Positions 35,426 through 47,785 of a stretch of DNA of 64,000 nt are shown in pieces. The position numbers and the translations under genes are program-made. The notes beneath the pieces are model-generated. The model was not told the origin of the DNA, made no database searches, and saw only the letters and a program-made list of their open reading frames with translations. Positions within the stretch are counted from its first letter, which is position 1, and every line of letters starts with the position of its first letter. The DNA is from Hemibagrus wyckioides (lineage: Eukaryota > Chordata > Actinopteri > Siluriformes > Bagridae): NCBI RefSeq assembly GCF_019097595.1, contig NC_080720.1, positions 17,514,852 to 17,578,851 of the forward strand, written 5' to 3'.

Positions 35426-36379
35426 TTCTCCACAACCCTTGGCACATTTTGGAGTCGTAGCTAACGGAGGGATAGTTGCAGGGTTTTGTCCGTTTATCCA
35501 GCCTGAGCCAACTCATTAGTCCTGGATCTGTGCAGGCACCAGAATGTAAAACAGTTCGCAAATCCGCCTTCTTTCACCTCTCGTCTCTGAGTTTTGTTAG
35601 TAAGATTGCAGTGTGCATCTGAATCAGAATGTGCTTGCTTAACACAAGCATTTTTTTGGAAAACCTCAGTTATGATAAACAGCCTTTAGTCAGATGGTTT
35701 TGTGACAACATAGTGGGGAACTGATCAGAGTGTGAAAATGGTAATATTCGTCATTCACTTCACTTCGAAAGGCTGTGATTGTCTATTTGTTATCATGTTT
35801 TTACCAACACTGAGGAATAGCAGATTGCAAAAGTGCAAGCAGAATGTTAACAAAATGTTTTTCAAAGGAATGAGATTCTAACAACAGTAAGGCAGGAACA
35901 AATGCATGCGCTTATCCCTGCCCAGAATCCTCTTTCTCAACACAGATAAAAAAAAAAAGTCTTCTAATATGTTGAATCAGAATAAGTTCTGGTTCATGGT
36001 AATTCCTTCAGTGCTGATAAGAGGATCCTGTGCTGATAAGGGAATGAACAACTGAAAAGTTTCATAAAAGTTTCTGTGCAGTTTCTAGAATAATTATAAA
36101 TTCTGAAAAGTCCTTCTTGCCAGTGGGGAGCTGGTCTATTCTGATTTCCTCTTGGGCTGATCCTAACACATGCTGAGAGATTCCCTTCGTCACCGTGATA
36201 TGTATGCACCCCCAAGAGTGCCTCCTGTTAAACGGAGTGTGAAATGAGCACATTTAGCAATCCCACTAGTGTCATGACATGAGCTGTTCAGCACTTAAAG
36301 CCAAACTTTCATGGCCTTTACTCCCCAATCACATCAGAGTGCATTTTAATTTAATTGTCTTGCTATATATATATAAAGA

Positions 36380-36517
36380 TGTTGTAGGGTCTATGCCAAG
36401 ATGCACTGAAGCTGGAGGATCATGGTAGGCCAACACCTTGAGAAGACAATGGCTTCGAAGGTGTTGGCCTACCATGATCACCCAGCTTCAGCACACCTTG
36501 GTATAGACTCTACACCC
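36380..36517. repeat. 60-bp inverted repeat hairpin with 18-base loop
   Basis: The left arm 36380-36439 and right arm 36458-36517 are complementary, with a perfect 22-base core next to the loop and a few mismatches further out. The right arm is continuous with a Tc1 fragment, so the left arm looks like a reversed copy of that transposon end. As DNA or RNA it would form a long hairpin. Confidence 0.85.
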
Positions 36518-36765
36518 GTCTAGAACTGTACTGGAGGGATTTACAGCATTTTCCTGAAAGATATTCCCTCAGTATGGTACAGGACAGCATATGATTTACA
36601 CATTTTTCATACTCAGCAAACCATTCAGTAAGCCACTGAGGGAAGATTTGTCCTTCTTAAAGAGACCACGTGATCAGGAATAGAAATGTTTCACCACAGA
36701 ATAAAGGATAAAGAATATTTGTATTGATACATAGTGACCCTTCTGTTTCTACAGCATAATTGAGC
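36458..36765 (-). mobile_element. Tc1-like fragment (C-terminal transposase part)
   Basis: Sequence such as GAACTGTACTGGAGGGAT and GATATTCCCTCAGTATGG, then CAAACCATTCAGTAAGCCAC, is the antisense of a Tc1-type transposase C-terminal half that is common in fish. Only about 300 bases remain, without a reading frame. Its left end is part of a hairpin described separately. Confidence 0.6.
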
Positions 36766-39700
36766 CACTTGAATTTGTCTAACCATTAGAAATAAGCTAG
36801 TTGGTTGTTTGTCGAAAGACTTCTCAGAGAGCTTGCTATAGTTCTTCTGTTTCTGCAGGTAAAATCTCAGACAGCCATGATGTTATTTTTCTCAGAAATT
36901 TGTATTATTTACAATGGCCCATTTGTTGACAAAATACAAAAAATATTCTCTGTGACAATTAACTTATATATTATGTATGAATTATATATTTGAAAATATT
37001 ATTATATTTGTCTTCTGACCTCAGCAGAAAACCTAAGAATGAAACCATGTTTAAACTATGATTGAATTAGCACAATAGATAAGCGGCTCTTAAAGACTAC
37101 ATGTGTGTCTACATCTGGATTACACTTCTATATTTCTACATTTCTTGGGATTGTGTGCTCTCTTGGTGGTTGATGTAAAACACTACCATGGTGTTGTTGG
37201 TCCATACTAATAAGTGTGACCCCCTTAGGGGTTCCTGAAAATGTTTGAGCACTAGTCACACAGATTTCGAATCTAGGACAGTAATATGCTGATGTCGAGA
37301 CTTTCTTTTACCCTACTGTTTTTTTCACACACTCCTCCAGCTTTGCTAAAAGGCATCTGTCATTACAGTTTCCCTCTTTGATGAAAAAAACATGTGTGGG
37401 ACCAATACCTCAGTGTGCGTGCACACTACTGCTGATACCTGCTTTTGTGATATGGCTGACAGGCACTGAGCATTCAGTCGACATCAAAATGGCATACAGC
37501 ACAACACACCCAGTTATAATACTTGAGCTGCAAATAATAACATCCCACCCAGACATAGAAAGTCTGCGTATGGGAAATGTGCAGCCATTTGTGTCCATAA
37601 TTGAGACAGCACTGTGATCCATCAGGAAGGCTTGTATGGCATGCAAGTCAAGCGTCATGTCACTGAACAGTCTGTGAAGGAATCAAGCAACTCTTTTTGG
37701 GATTGCCTTTTCGTCCTTGCACTTACACATGCCTGATCAGGACATTTGTCTGGCTCAGCACCTGCTGTATGGACTATTCACTCAGAAGCCAATTGTCCAG
37801 AAAGAAAGTGGTATGCATTAATCTTTACATTGCAGGCACTCTACCTAGATTTGCAGACCTTGGTTACAAAGCTAACCTAAATGGTTTGTTGTGTGTTACA
37901 TTCAATATATTTTATTCAGTACATTTGTTTACATCCTGATCGTTTGTGGGTAGACCTTTGTGTTTTGTGGTCAGTGAGAGTAAACTAAATGACTGAGTAT
38001 TTTTTCGATACAGAGGCATAGATGCCATAGCACTTGAATCATGCTCTGGAAGCACCACCATGCTCTGCTCTGACACAAACTGAAGTGTTTTTGCTCCGTG
38101 TTCTGTTTTCTTTAATGCCGTTCATCAACCATCTATCCCTCTATCTACCAGTTTCTGAAAACAAACTCCACAAAAATAGTATGGTGTACAGTGATGTTTA
38201 GTGAGTTTTTTAAGTGAGAAACTAAGGTATAAATTTAAACAAATTGCTAGAGATTTGCCATGTAACAGTGGCTGTTTGTTTGTTCCAGGCCACCCAACTT
38301 GCCTTTTCATCTGTGTTAACATTATCAGTTATCTACCACTATGTTTCCAATTGCATGGTTAGTGTTGCCTCTAAGACATCTGTACGCATTGCATTATCTC
38401 AGCATTCAGTTAGCTGTGTCAGGTGGAATATCTTAAAATAACTTTAATTTTAAAATCAGCCTGCAGTGCATTCACCATGTCATGAATCAGTGCTGAAGAT
38501 GCAAATTTTCGTTTTCTTTCCAGTGCTGTACTAACTACAAACAGGAAGTGTGATCAAAGAAAGAAAAAAAATACTAACATACAGCTCAACTACTCTAACT
38601 ACGCAAAAAAAATAGATCAGGGCTGGAGACACATGGGTTTCAAACAGAAGCTAATCAATCAAATGGCCACACAAAGGGGCTTAAAACAGGTACCTGATTA
38701 TGTGAGTGACTGATATATGAAAGAGGTGAGCAACTGAGGTGGAAATGAAACATATAACCAAAGAGCAGTTCACTCAAAGTTGTCCTCTGGTGGTCTGGCA
38801 GGGAAATGTCCTAGATATCCATAACACACCACTGCTGCTGAGTCTCACTCCAGCATTATACTCAGATGATATGATCCAGTGGTGGGTATGAGTACTCACT
38901 AAGTGTTCTCGTGCTTAGAGAATGAAGCAAAGCCAGAGAATGAAGCAGTAGCCTACTAAACATCCTGAGGTCTGTTCATCATCAGGCTTTTGCATCTTAT
39001 CTTACAGTTCAATATATCACCGCTGTAAATTCACATTTGCACTGATCAGAGTATTTTTCTTTTCTCAAATCCTTTCTGCAACATGTTGAAGGAGCTCACC
39101 TACTTCTTCCCAGTGGCCTCTTCTCCCATACCTGCTGCTTGTTTCACTCCTCACTGTAGCCATCTGACACCAGAGGAAGATGATGCACAGCCAGCAGTTT
39201 CCACAGCACATGAAACACTCTTAGCACATTGCTAACAGCATTATGCTTCAGTTAGGGGAAGTGCATCAGGTAAAATATTCAGGTCCAAAACAATTTAGCC
39301 ATTGATCATGTCCATCACCCAACTCCACTGGGGTTTAGGAGAACAAACAGCCTGCCATCCTACCCTGTAATACACAAAGGTTTTAACAATTCACACCAGT
39401 TATAAGGTTAGTTACTAAATCTGCAGTGTCATGTTGCCACACGCATTCAGGTCTTGTTCAGTGGCAAAATCAGCAATACATCGAAATATTACTGCCATCC
39501 ACAATGCATATTAAAGCTGTCTATCTAATGGTGCAGATAACAATAACAAGATTAGCAAAATGATTAGTGTGTTATACTGAGCATTTTGAAATTCTCAAAA
39601 TGATGAGTATGGGAAAGAGAAGAAATGTGATAGATCGGGGACCTTTAATTGGCTACTCATGTGTGTTCATAAGGGTTACAGGATGTGACAACCTTACTGT

Positions 39701-41161
39701 TAGTACTCAGCAAGTAAATGAACAAATGAGAAAGCTTCACTAGTTCTGTAGAAATCTGTCTTTGTAGTCTGTAATGAAAGGAAGTAGTGATGCTTTATTT
39801 CTCAGCGCAATTAAAAATATCCAGATTTAGATGTTACAGCACTGCCCTACAAGTGCACTTCTAATACCGTTTTATATGAAACTGTTTTACCTTGAAAACT
39901 GAAATACTCATTCATCCAAAAGTAACATACTGACCATGATTTATCCATGAAGTGAGTGCTAACTAATACACGACTGTCTAATGTCTAATTCGAGTGGCTC
40001 TAAGCATGCAAAATGGGCTATCTTGGAGGCTTGTTATAGAGAAACAGAGGACCATGTTTTCAGTATTTGATAATGAGATGTAATTATTTACCATGAGAGG
40101 CCCAATTAATAATGCATGGGCTGCAACACAGGGAGAGGGTGCACAGAACACTGTAGGCAGCATGGCGAGGGATGTTAATTGTCATAGTTCTGCAAGGCAA
40201 AAAAGACTGCAGGGATTTAATGAAGCCTTCCATCTTCTCTGTACTACACTGTGTGATTGTGTGTGTGTGTGTGTGTCTGCCTGTGCGTATGTGTGCACTT
40301 GCATGGGCGGTGAGAAGACATCAAAAGATTTCATTGATCTGATGACATGCTGGTGACATTGGGAGTCCTTCTTAGAGGTGGTTTTTACGATCTTAGGAGC
40401 AGTCATTGAGAAAGCTGCCCTAATGCCCTCCCCCATTTACAGGCCCCACTTTCATGTATTCACTTTTAACAATAGAGATTTGGTTTACACAGAAACATTT
40501 GAAAACGAAAGTCAGTTGATACCGAGAATGTTCAGGAGGCTCACGCCTAATCAGCATGCCGTACATTACAGGAAAAGATGTGGGGCAGATGACTAACAAA
40601 TGTTTTCTCAGTAACAAGCAATGTTCCTCTTATATTGCAGAGCTTCCCATCAACCAAACCCATATAGATAAAACAGCACAGCACACCTAAAACAAGTAAT
40701 AAAACAATCCTGACGTCAACATTAAGTGTAACAGAATAATCTTTAAAGTATGTCAGAAAGAAGAAGGTGTCGGCTGTTCATGTGGATGAGAAAATGTTTT
40801 ATGAAGAGTACTGTACAGCCTGGGACTTATTCAGCATGGCAGAATCCGCAGCAGGTTAGATAACATGGAGAAAGCATTAACTCCTTTTAAAATGCATTAA
40901 TAGATTTTGGTATCTTCAATAATGGTTTTACGTTTGTAATATTGATAAACTTTATTTAGTATTTCAATTGTCTGGTTTAATGTTGAAAGTATATGCATTC
41001 TCTTAAAATACAGAATTGATAGGAAAAAGCCCTAGAGCAAAGAGCTCTTTCAGAATCCTGGGTTGTTGATTTATTTATTACAGATCTGCTTTAAGCCATA
41101 TATCACTATACACAATCCTGATATTGCTTCTCAAACAAGAGTGCTGTAATCTATTTTTTAA

Positions 41162-41162
<1 letters not shown>

Positions 41163-41210
<48 letters not shown>
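41163..41210. repeat. (ATT)n microsatellite
   Basis: About 16 units, followed by TTTA repeats and a T run. Confidence 0.97.
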
Positions 41211-42559
41211 TATTTATTTATTTTTTTTACCATATGTAGTTAGCTTAACAATTGTTTTTTACACACTTTGAAAAAAAAAAAATACTATAGCTGCCCCTGC
41301 TATGCCTTCCCAGTAAAGAACCATACCAAATTTCCATGCTGCTATTTCCAAACAGCATAGAGGGAATTTTGGTGCATCCAGAAGGCATCATTTCATTGTT
41401 CCGCACCAGGCAGCTCTCTCGTTCTTTATCTGGGGCTGTGCAGAAGCTTGGCTCGTGGGCCACTCTCTGATCTTTTCCAGAAGTGTGTCAGTCACGCGCT
41501 GTGGGAGTCTCGGCTCTGGAGGTGAACAAGGGCTGAAAACACAGCTGTTGTTACACCTGAGCATGTTCCACAGGTGTTCTGGGACAGCAGAGCATAACGT
41601 GTTTTGATTCGGTGAAAGGAGAAAACACGGTTACACATAATGTGCGATCTTATTTTCATATCGGTGCAGTTGTCTTTGATGTTGCACTACTGGAACAATC
41701 TGCTATACAGCCCCCACATACATCCAACACATTTAGAGGTCTCTATCTGCACAGAAAATAGATAATCTTACATTAAGCTGATCCATTCCTTTATAAGCTA
41801 AAGCATCTCGGTGATTAACTTGTGGCACAAAAAATGCCAAATTTCAAAGGATATTAGAAACACACACAGACATATGCACATACATACACACACACACATA
41901 CACACTTGCCCATGCTAAGCATACGGTGAGAAATGAGGGCTGAAATGAAAGATCTCTCAGCTCTTGACTGTGCTATGTGGGTGTTCTCTCATTGTCTTTC
42001 CCGCAGGGGATGCTCTTGTTGTGTTGCGGGGGAAGGTTGAGCTCTGAGATTAATGAAAAGCACCATCTTATTCCACAAAAAAATCCCCACATTCTTTCAA
42101 TCTACTTAACACCATGAATTCCAGTAGCTCACTGGTGACTTGGGTTTGTGTGCTCCCATGTGTGCCAAAGCCAGTGTGATTTCCTCTTCATAGATCCCAA
42201 AATGGCTACAGGCACTTTGTTTCCTACCGGTTTGTGCAAACTTGCCACATTTATCACTGGCATGCACAATCGACAGTACTTGTTGCATTCGGGATGGGAA
42301 GAAAAAGACTAAAGAATAAAAAACAAATCTACTAAAGGAATATTGAATATGATCCAGTCACCAAAACAATGAGGTCTTTCAGATCCATAGTTCCTCAGTG
42401 TGACAGAGGAAATGTATTATTGATGCACTAGATCCAAGCATTTGTTCCTTAAAACCCAACCATAACATTTTTTGAGGTATGCAGTTACTATCTAGGCTGC
42501 ACTATAGTGAAGTCAGAGTGTTGTGCCCCATGAGCACCCTATTACTTTTCCACAAACAA

Positions 42560-42672
42560 CTATATAAAGTCACTCACATACAGTAACAGCTTTGTCCTTG
42601 TCAGGGTCGCAGTGAGGCTGGAGCCCATCCCAGGAAAACTGGCTGTGAGGCTGGAATACACCCTGGATCACA
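42560..42672. mobile_element. SINE/L2-type tail fragment
   Basis: GTCAGGGTCGCAGTGAGGCT, GGAGCCCATCCCAGGAAAAC and AATACACCCTGGATCACACA are typical of the family. It directly adjoins a (CTAT)n tract. Confidence 0.6.
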
Positions 42673-42691
42673 CATTATTTTACCCATTTAC

Positions 42692-42775
<84 letters not shown>
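42692..42775. repeat. (CTAT)n microsatellite
   Basis: About 20 units directly after a SINE/L2 tail. Confidence 0.97.
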
Positions 42776-43057
42776 TGATCATCTGCATATAAAGTAGGCT
42801 ATTCATTATAAAATGATGGCACTTAGATTACATTAGTTGTACTAAACATTACATTTTATCCACACTCCAGTCTAATGATCATACGTCCTTGTTTTCTATG
42901 ACATTCCTCTTTTTCTGACCTTAACTTTTTAAGACCTTAAATAAATTTAAAAAAATGATGTAGTTAGCTTAATAATGCCAATCTGTTTATATCTTTACAC
43001 CCTTTCCATGAATTCCTACCCCTGCCTATGCCTTGCCAGTAAGATAGTTGTAATGTT

Positions 43058-43140
43058 GTTGTTGTCCTTCAGATACTCCTGGTTCTGGGTCGCCACAACA
43101 GATCATCCGATCTGCATATATTTGATTTGGCACAGGTTTT
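43058..43140 (-). mobile_element. non-LTR retrotransposon 3-prime tail, antisense
   Basis: GGGTCGCCACAACAGATCAT and TTTGATTTGGCACAGGTTTT are the reverse of the same tail family seen at 8786-8930. Only the last part is present. Confidence 0.55.
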
Positions 43141-43421
43141 TAAATAATCCATTGGAGATTTCTAAAGTTTGTGAAAATGTCTGGGATTTAGCTTTAGTTT
43201 CATTATGATGTGGTTATGGTCTTTTACTTTATTGTGTGTGTGTGTGTGGAGATTTGCATTACTTTAACCCCTCTCTGTAATTCTTGCCTTTGTGTGCACC
43301 AATAAAAAGCTTGCAGCAACTATTGTGCAAATTCCTGCCTCTCAACCATTAGCTTGGTCTTAGCCAACGTGCAATGTGCTGTTGTGTAGGGTATCAAACA
43401 GTTGCTTGACAATATCATCAA

Positions 43422-43918
43422 ATGACAGCTGTACTGAGTCAAAATGATACTAAAAGTGCAAATTTACAGAGTATCTCCAAAAAATTACCATACTTTTGTC
43501 CTGATCGAGATCTGTGGGAAGTAGAATGTTTGACCTGTAAAGCTGGCATTTATGTGTCAGATGAAAATAAAGGTGCAAGTGATTTAGTTAAATCAACTGA
43601 CTACATTTTGAAACTAGGTAAAACAGAAGATGCAGTGAGTTCTGCTGAGGGCGTTTTTGCATTCCACACTGCTAAGCATCACAATAGCTACAGGTCAATG
43701 GCTTGCACATCTGCCTCGTTCAAAAAGATATTTCCTGATTCCGAGACAGCGTGAAAATTTTCAAGCACTCGTAAAAAGACAGAAGCTATTGTTAACGCTG
43801 TCACCACATTCACTTTATTGTAAATGCTAACACCACATTCTCTTGACATTGCACTGAAAGCAGTAGAAAAAATACCTTACTGTGATGTGACTACTGATGT
43901 GAAAAAATGTAAAACATG
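43422..43918 (+). pseudogene. hAT-like transposon remnant (zinc-finger N-terminal part)
   Basis: The frame opens MTAVLSQNDTKSANLQSISK and includes WEVECLTCKAGIYVSDENKG, a CxxC typical of the BED/TTF-type finger, then AFHTAKHHNSYRSMACTSAS and FKKIFPDSETA. A TGA at 43753 replaces the Arg usual in this family; beyond it the same frame continues KFSSTRKKTEAIVNAVTTFT. Related sequence (SLDIALKAVEKIPYCDVTTD) continues to about 43918, where the match stops before the catalytic domain. This family is hAT-related and common in fish; assignment is from memory of its motifs. It is inactive. Confidence 0.6.
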
Positions 43919-45049
43919 GGAAAAGTGAAACCAAATTTTGTTTATATATTTATATTTATGTGATGCTGCTAGCAGGTCTTTTTCAATGTACAAGTTTGCA
44001 TTCATAGTAACACTATTTTGAGCACTATTAATCCAATTTTTGAAAATAAGACTAGTCCACTCTTCCTTCTCTGAAAAAGTAGCTTTGTAGCATCTTGAAT
44101 CAGATGAGGCTACAGGCCACTGACACTCCCTCACATACAGCATTTCTAAAACAAAAAGTTTCAAATAGAAGTTAAATCATTGTATTGCGTTATGTGAATG
44201 AATGAAGAGGATAGTTTTGACAGCAAAGACACTGAACTAAATAATCCAGTACTCAAAAGTCTTGAGAAAATATTTTTAGCATGTATTTTATGACCCTGTT
44301 TTACTGTACTTCAAAGTATTGAATATTTTTTACTTCAAGTCTAAACTTGATGTTCTCAAAAAACAAAAAACATGCACATACATGTTGCTCACTTATTATT
44401 CTAGCACAATTTGTGCTGAATTTAGTGTAATAAGAATTGTGTCGTTAATATTAGTGCTGTTAGTAACTGAAATAAGAACAAATATCAGGGCATTTCAAAA
44501 TGTCCAGGATCCAAACAAACACCTCAGCCTTTTTTTAAAACGGACTTTTCTGTTAAGTTGTTTTCATGAGTTTATACACAAACATCCTATCATACCAGCA
44601 TGTCTGTGTGTTGGTTAAGAAAAGTTATATCTAGCATAATGAAACATTTAATTGAGGTATGGTCAGCGGTGCTTATCCTTACATTCCGCCCTGAGGTCTG
44701 GTGGTTTATCTATAACTCATATAAAAAGCTATAGCACCACTCACTCTGTGTAGCATGAGAGGTATGCAGAGATCATGGTCAAATGGTACGATTCTTGATT
44801 CTTTTATTGTCTACATTGATAGACTTGGAGGCTAAAGTGGGCTTATTTGATTAATACACTCTATGTATCATTCAGTCATTGGCTGGATGAGAAAAGGAGA
44901 GACCTTCTTCTTAAGATTTCGAGGTCTTAATAAAAAAGAGCAAAGAGTAAAAAGAATTTTTTTTGGAATTGCAAATAAGAGTGCATAATAATAATGCTCA
45001 AGTAAAGTACTTGTAGTTCGGTAGAATAACAAATTTATATTTAAATATC
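43919..45049. other. no gene seen
   Basis: AT-rich sequence beyond the hAT-like remnant. No terminal repeat or further transposase domain is recognised. Confidence 0.5.
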
Positions 45050-45615
45050 TCTGCCCCTCTCTTTCTGTCTGTCTGTCTCAGCCTCTCTCTCTCTCTCTCT
45101 CATCTCCGCCTCTCTCTTATCTCCACCTCTCTCTTTCTGTCTGTCTGTCTGTCTGCCTCAGCCTCTCTCTCTCTTATCTCCACCTCTCTCTTTCTGTCTG
45201 TCTGTCTGTCTGCCTCAGCCTCTCTCTCTCTCTCTACCTCTTTCTGTCTGTCTGTCTATTTCAGCCTCTCTCTCTTATCTCCGCCTCTCTCTTTCTGTCT
45301 GACTGTCTGCCTCTCTCTCTCTCTCTCTCTCTCTCTGCCTCTTTCTGTCTGTCTGTCTGTTTCAGCCTCTCTCTCTTATCTCCGCCTCTCTCTTTCTGTC
45401 TGACTGTCTGCCTGTCTCTCTCTCTCTCTCTCTCTGCCTCTTTCTGTCTGTCTGTCTGTTTCAGCCTCTCTCTCTTATCTCCGCCTCTCTCTTTCTGTCT
45501 GACTGTCTGTCTCAGCCTCACTCTCTCCCTCTCTCTCTTATCTCCACCTCTCTCTTTCTGTCTGACTGTCTGTCTCAGCCTCTCTCTCTCTCTGTCTCTC
45601 TCTCTCTCTCTTGTT
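45050..45615. repeat. pyrimidine-rich minisatellite
   Basis: Tandem copies of roughly 60-115 bases made of CTCTCT, TTTCTGTCTGTCTGTCTG, CCTCAGCC or TTTCAGCC and CTTATCTCCGCCTC blocks. The strand is almost pure pyrimidine, so triplex-type structure is possible. A repeated Arg/Glu-rich frame on the other strand is an artefact. Confidence 0.95.
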
Positions 45616-47100
45616 CTCCCTGTGCTTTAAGATAGTATTTCCCCAGCTGATTAGTTAATAAAATCAGCATGGTGATTTCAGCAAATGCAGGATTCAAAAT
45701 TCACTTCTGGGGCTATACAACATTACATGACTTTGACAGCATAACCAGCTAACAGCAGAATGGGCAAGCCCAGTGCTTCAGACACATCCCCCAGAGAGTC
45801 ACTCCAACCTGACCAGAGAGCTAATGTTTAATTAGCCATGTGTGAATTAGTTACATTCTAATGCACAGCTTTTGTTTCATCATATGCTGTGCAAACACTG
45901 TGCCATTATTATGTTTCAATTATTGTTATAATGTGGAATGTTTTAATCAAATGGATATGTGGTGATGTGGCGGCGTGACAGTGGGAGCACTGGTTTTTTA
46001 TGCATATACTTATTTCGAGCTTTTCATGATAGCAGTTAAATTAGTAAATGAAGAAAATGAAATTAATGATCTTATATTTGTTTTATTTTAAAGTTAAAAT
46101 AGGAAATACTGGATAAATACGGAAATATTCAAGATATTTTCACTTGCTACAATGTCATTTCTTGCAGTATTTTCTCCAAGCTTTTATTTTCAAACTCACT
46201 AGCATGCCAAAGAGTCAAACTGTGTCAAAGAGTATTTAACATCAAACAATTAGCAGGGAAGAAGAAGCTTTACTGTGCTGGGCTCTTCTCTCTAAATGAT
46301 GCTTTCTGTTACAGGTTAAAGCAACTTTGCGCTAATTCCCCTCTTCCCCCACCTTCTCTCCTTCTCTCTCCTCTTCTCTCTCTCTCTCTCTCTCTCACGC
46401 TCTCTCCCGTCCTATGGTGCTAAGGAAAAAAAAAGAACAAATATATTTGGTTGGCTGGCAGTAAACCTGCCTCCGAAGTATAAACTACAGTATGTGTAGA
46501 AAATTGCATGGAGGCAGAATTTAAAATTGGAAGCCAGTCAAATGTGGAATAAGAAAACAGACATTCATTTAAGCATTTTTTTTATTGTTTATCTATGATA
46601 GCAGATGTAGATGTGGATGAAAAAAAATTCATATGTACTTTCTCATATAATAATATATTCCTGCAATGCTTTCAAAGAGTGATGTCATTTCATTTGTGTT
46701 TCAGTCACTATGATGTTGTGTTCCTGTAGCCATAGCCACAAATTCTAGTGTTTTTTTTTTTTTTTTTTGAGAGAGAGAGCTTGAGCTTGCAGTGATAGAG
46801 CCACAGCACTCAAATAATTTCCTCCTACTCAGTAAGGATCAAAGCCGTAACAGCTCCAACCCGAGAAGCAAAATGAACTTCTTCATCAGAAAATATTCAG
46901 TCAGCAATTCCACATGAGTTCTGTAGTCATCTAGATGTTTAGACCAATCTGCCTGTCAACACTGGATTATATGATCTTGTAACAGAAATGGCAATTTTTC
47001 TTGGTTCTTCCACCACCCCTGCTTTCTCAGTGGACTTGTGTTACTTGTAACATATATTAAGCTCACATTAAGATTCAGAAGAATAATACAAATGCTATCA
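45616..47100. other. no gene seen
   Basis: Contains homeodomain-type ATTA sites around 45820-45930 and a pyrimidine run at 46338-46412. No reading frame of interest. Confidence 0.4.
46373..46396. repeat. (CT)n microsatellite
   Basis: About 12 CT units inside a pyrimidine-rich stretch (46338-46412). Confidence 0.9.
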
Positions 47101-47104
47101 AATA

Positions 47105-47176
<72 letters not shown>
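47105..47176. repeat. (CTAT)n microsatellite
   Basis: About 18 units followed by GTGTGTGTGG. Confidence 0.97.
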
Positions 47177-47287
47177 GTGTGTGTGGTGTGTGAAATTTAA
47201 GTTGTTGAAGAGTGGTACTCAGTCAGAATCAAATTCAGCAGTTTTGTGTTTGATTCAGGCAGACAGAATTTCCACTGATATACTTAA

Positions 47288-47440
47288 TTAAGGCGGCAGA
47301 GTGGCACAACCTGCCACCTCACAGCTCCAGGCTCCCTGGTTTGATCCTGAGCTCTGCTTACTGTCTGTATGGAGTTTTGCACATCCTCAGTGTGAGTTTC
47401 CTTTGGGTTCTCCATGCTTCCACCTCCTAATAACATGCCT
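47288..47440 (+). mobile_element. tRNA-derived SINE head
   Basis: GGCGGCAGAGTGGCACAACC is an A-box-like start and GGTTTGATCCTGAG at about 47338 is a B-box-like motif. The body continues GTCTGTATGGAGTTTTGC and GGGTTCTCCATGCTTCC. The tail appears at 47650-47780, separated by another repeat. Confidence 0.65.
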
Positions 47441-47449
47441 CCTAATTAA

Positions 47450-47648
47450 CACTAAATTAATCCAATTCAGTTTTATTTTAAAGCTGTTTATGCTTATATT
47501 CTTTTAACAATGGACGTTGTCACAAAGCAGCTTTACAGGAATATAAAAATTCAGAGTAAATATGATGAAATATACATATTTAAATTTAGATCTATCCCTA
47601 ATGAGCAAGCCAGAGGCAACAGCAGCAAGGAAAAACTCTCTTTGAGAA
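47450..47648. mobile_element. repeat inserted in SINE
   Basis: TCCAATTCAGTTTTATTTTA, CAAAGCAGCTTTACAGGAA and GAGCAAGCCAGAGGCAACAG belong to a common repeat of which a second copy is at 50882-51035. It separates SINE head and tail, so it inserted later or the SINE is composite. Confidence 0.55.
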
Positions 47649-47649
47649 A

Positions 47650-47785
47650 GAGTGTGTGAGTATGTGTGCATGGTGCTCCATCTAGTTATCCCATTCAGGG
47701 TGTCTTCCTACCTTGCAGACTCAGATCCACTACAAGCCAGACGAGGATGAAGTTCTTATTGAAGATGAATGAATGAATGAATGAC
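47650..47785 (+). mobile_element. SINE/L2-type tail
   Basis: CATGGTGCTCCATCTAGTTA, ATCCCATTCAGGGTGTCTTC and an ending GATGAATGAATGAATGAATG are the usual 3-prime tail with a 4-base simple repeat. Confidence 0.55.

Larger units (their letters stand above)
36766..43057. other. intron or intergenic, no gene seen
   Basis: Mostly unique-looking AT-rich DNA with microsatellites and one SINE tail. Less AT-rich blocks around 40080-40260 and 41440-41630 lack repeats and reading frames, and could be conserved regulatory DNA. Confidence 0.4.

Noticed and set aside
41163..42775. Tandem (ATT)n and (CTAT)n tracts considered as a CRISPR-like array
   Set aside because: They are simple microsatellites without spacers; the DNA is eukaryotic.
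45261..45521. Arg/Glu/Gln-rich 86-codon frame
   Set aside because: Translation of the pyrimidine minisatellite on the opposite strand.
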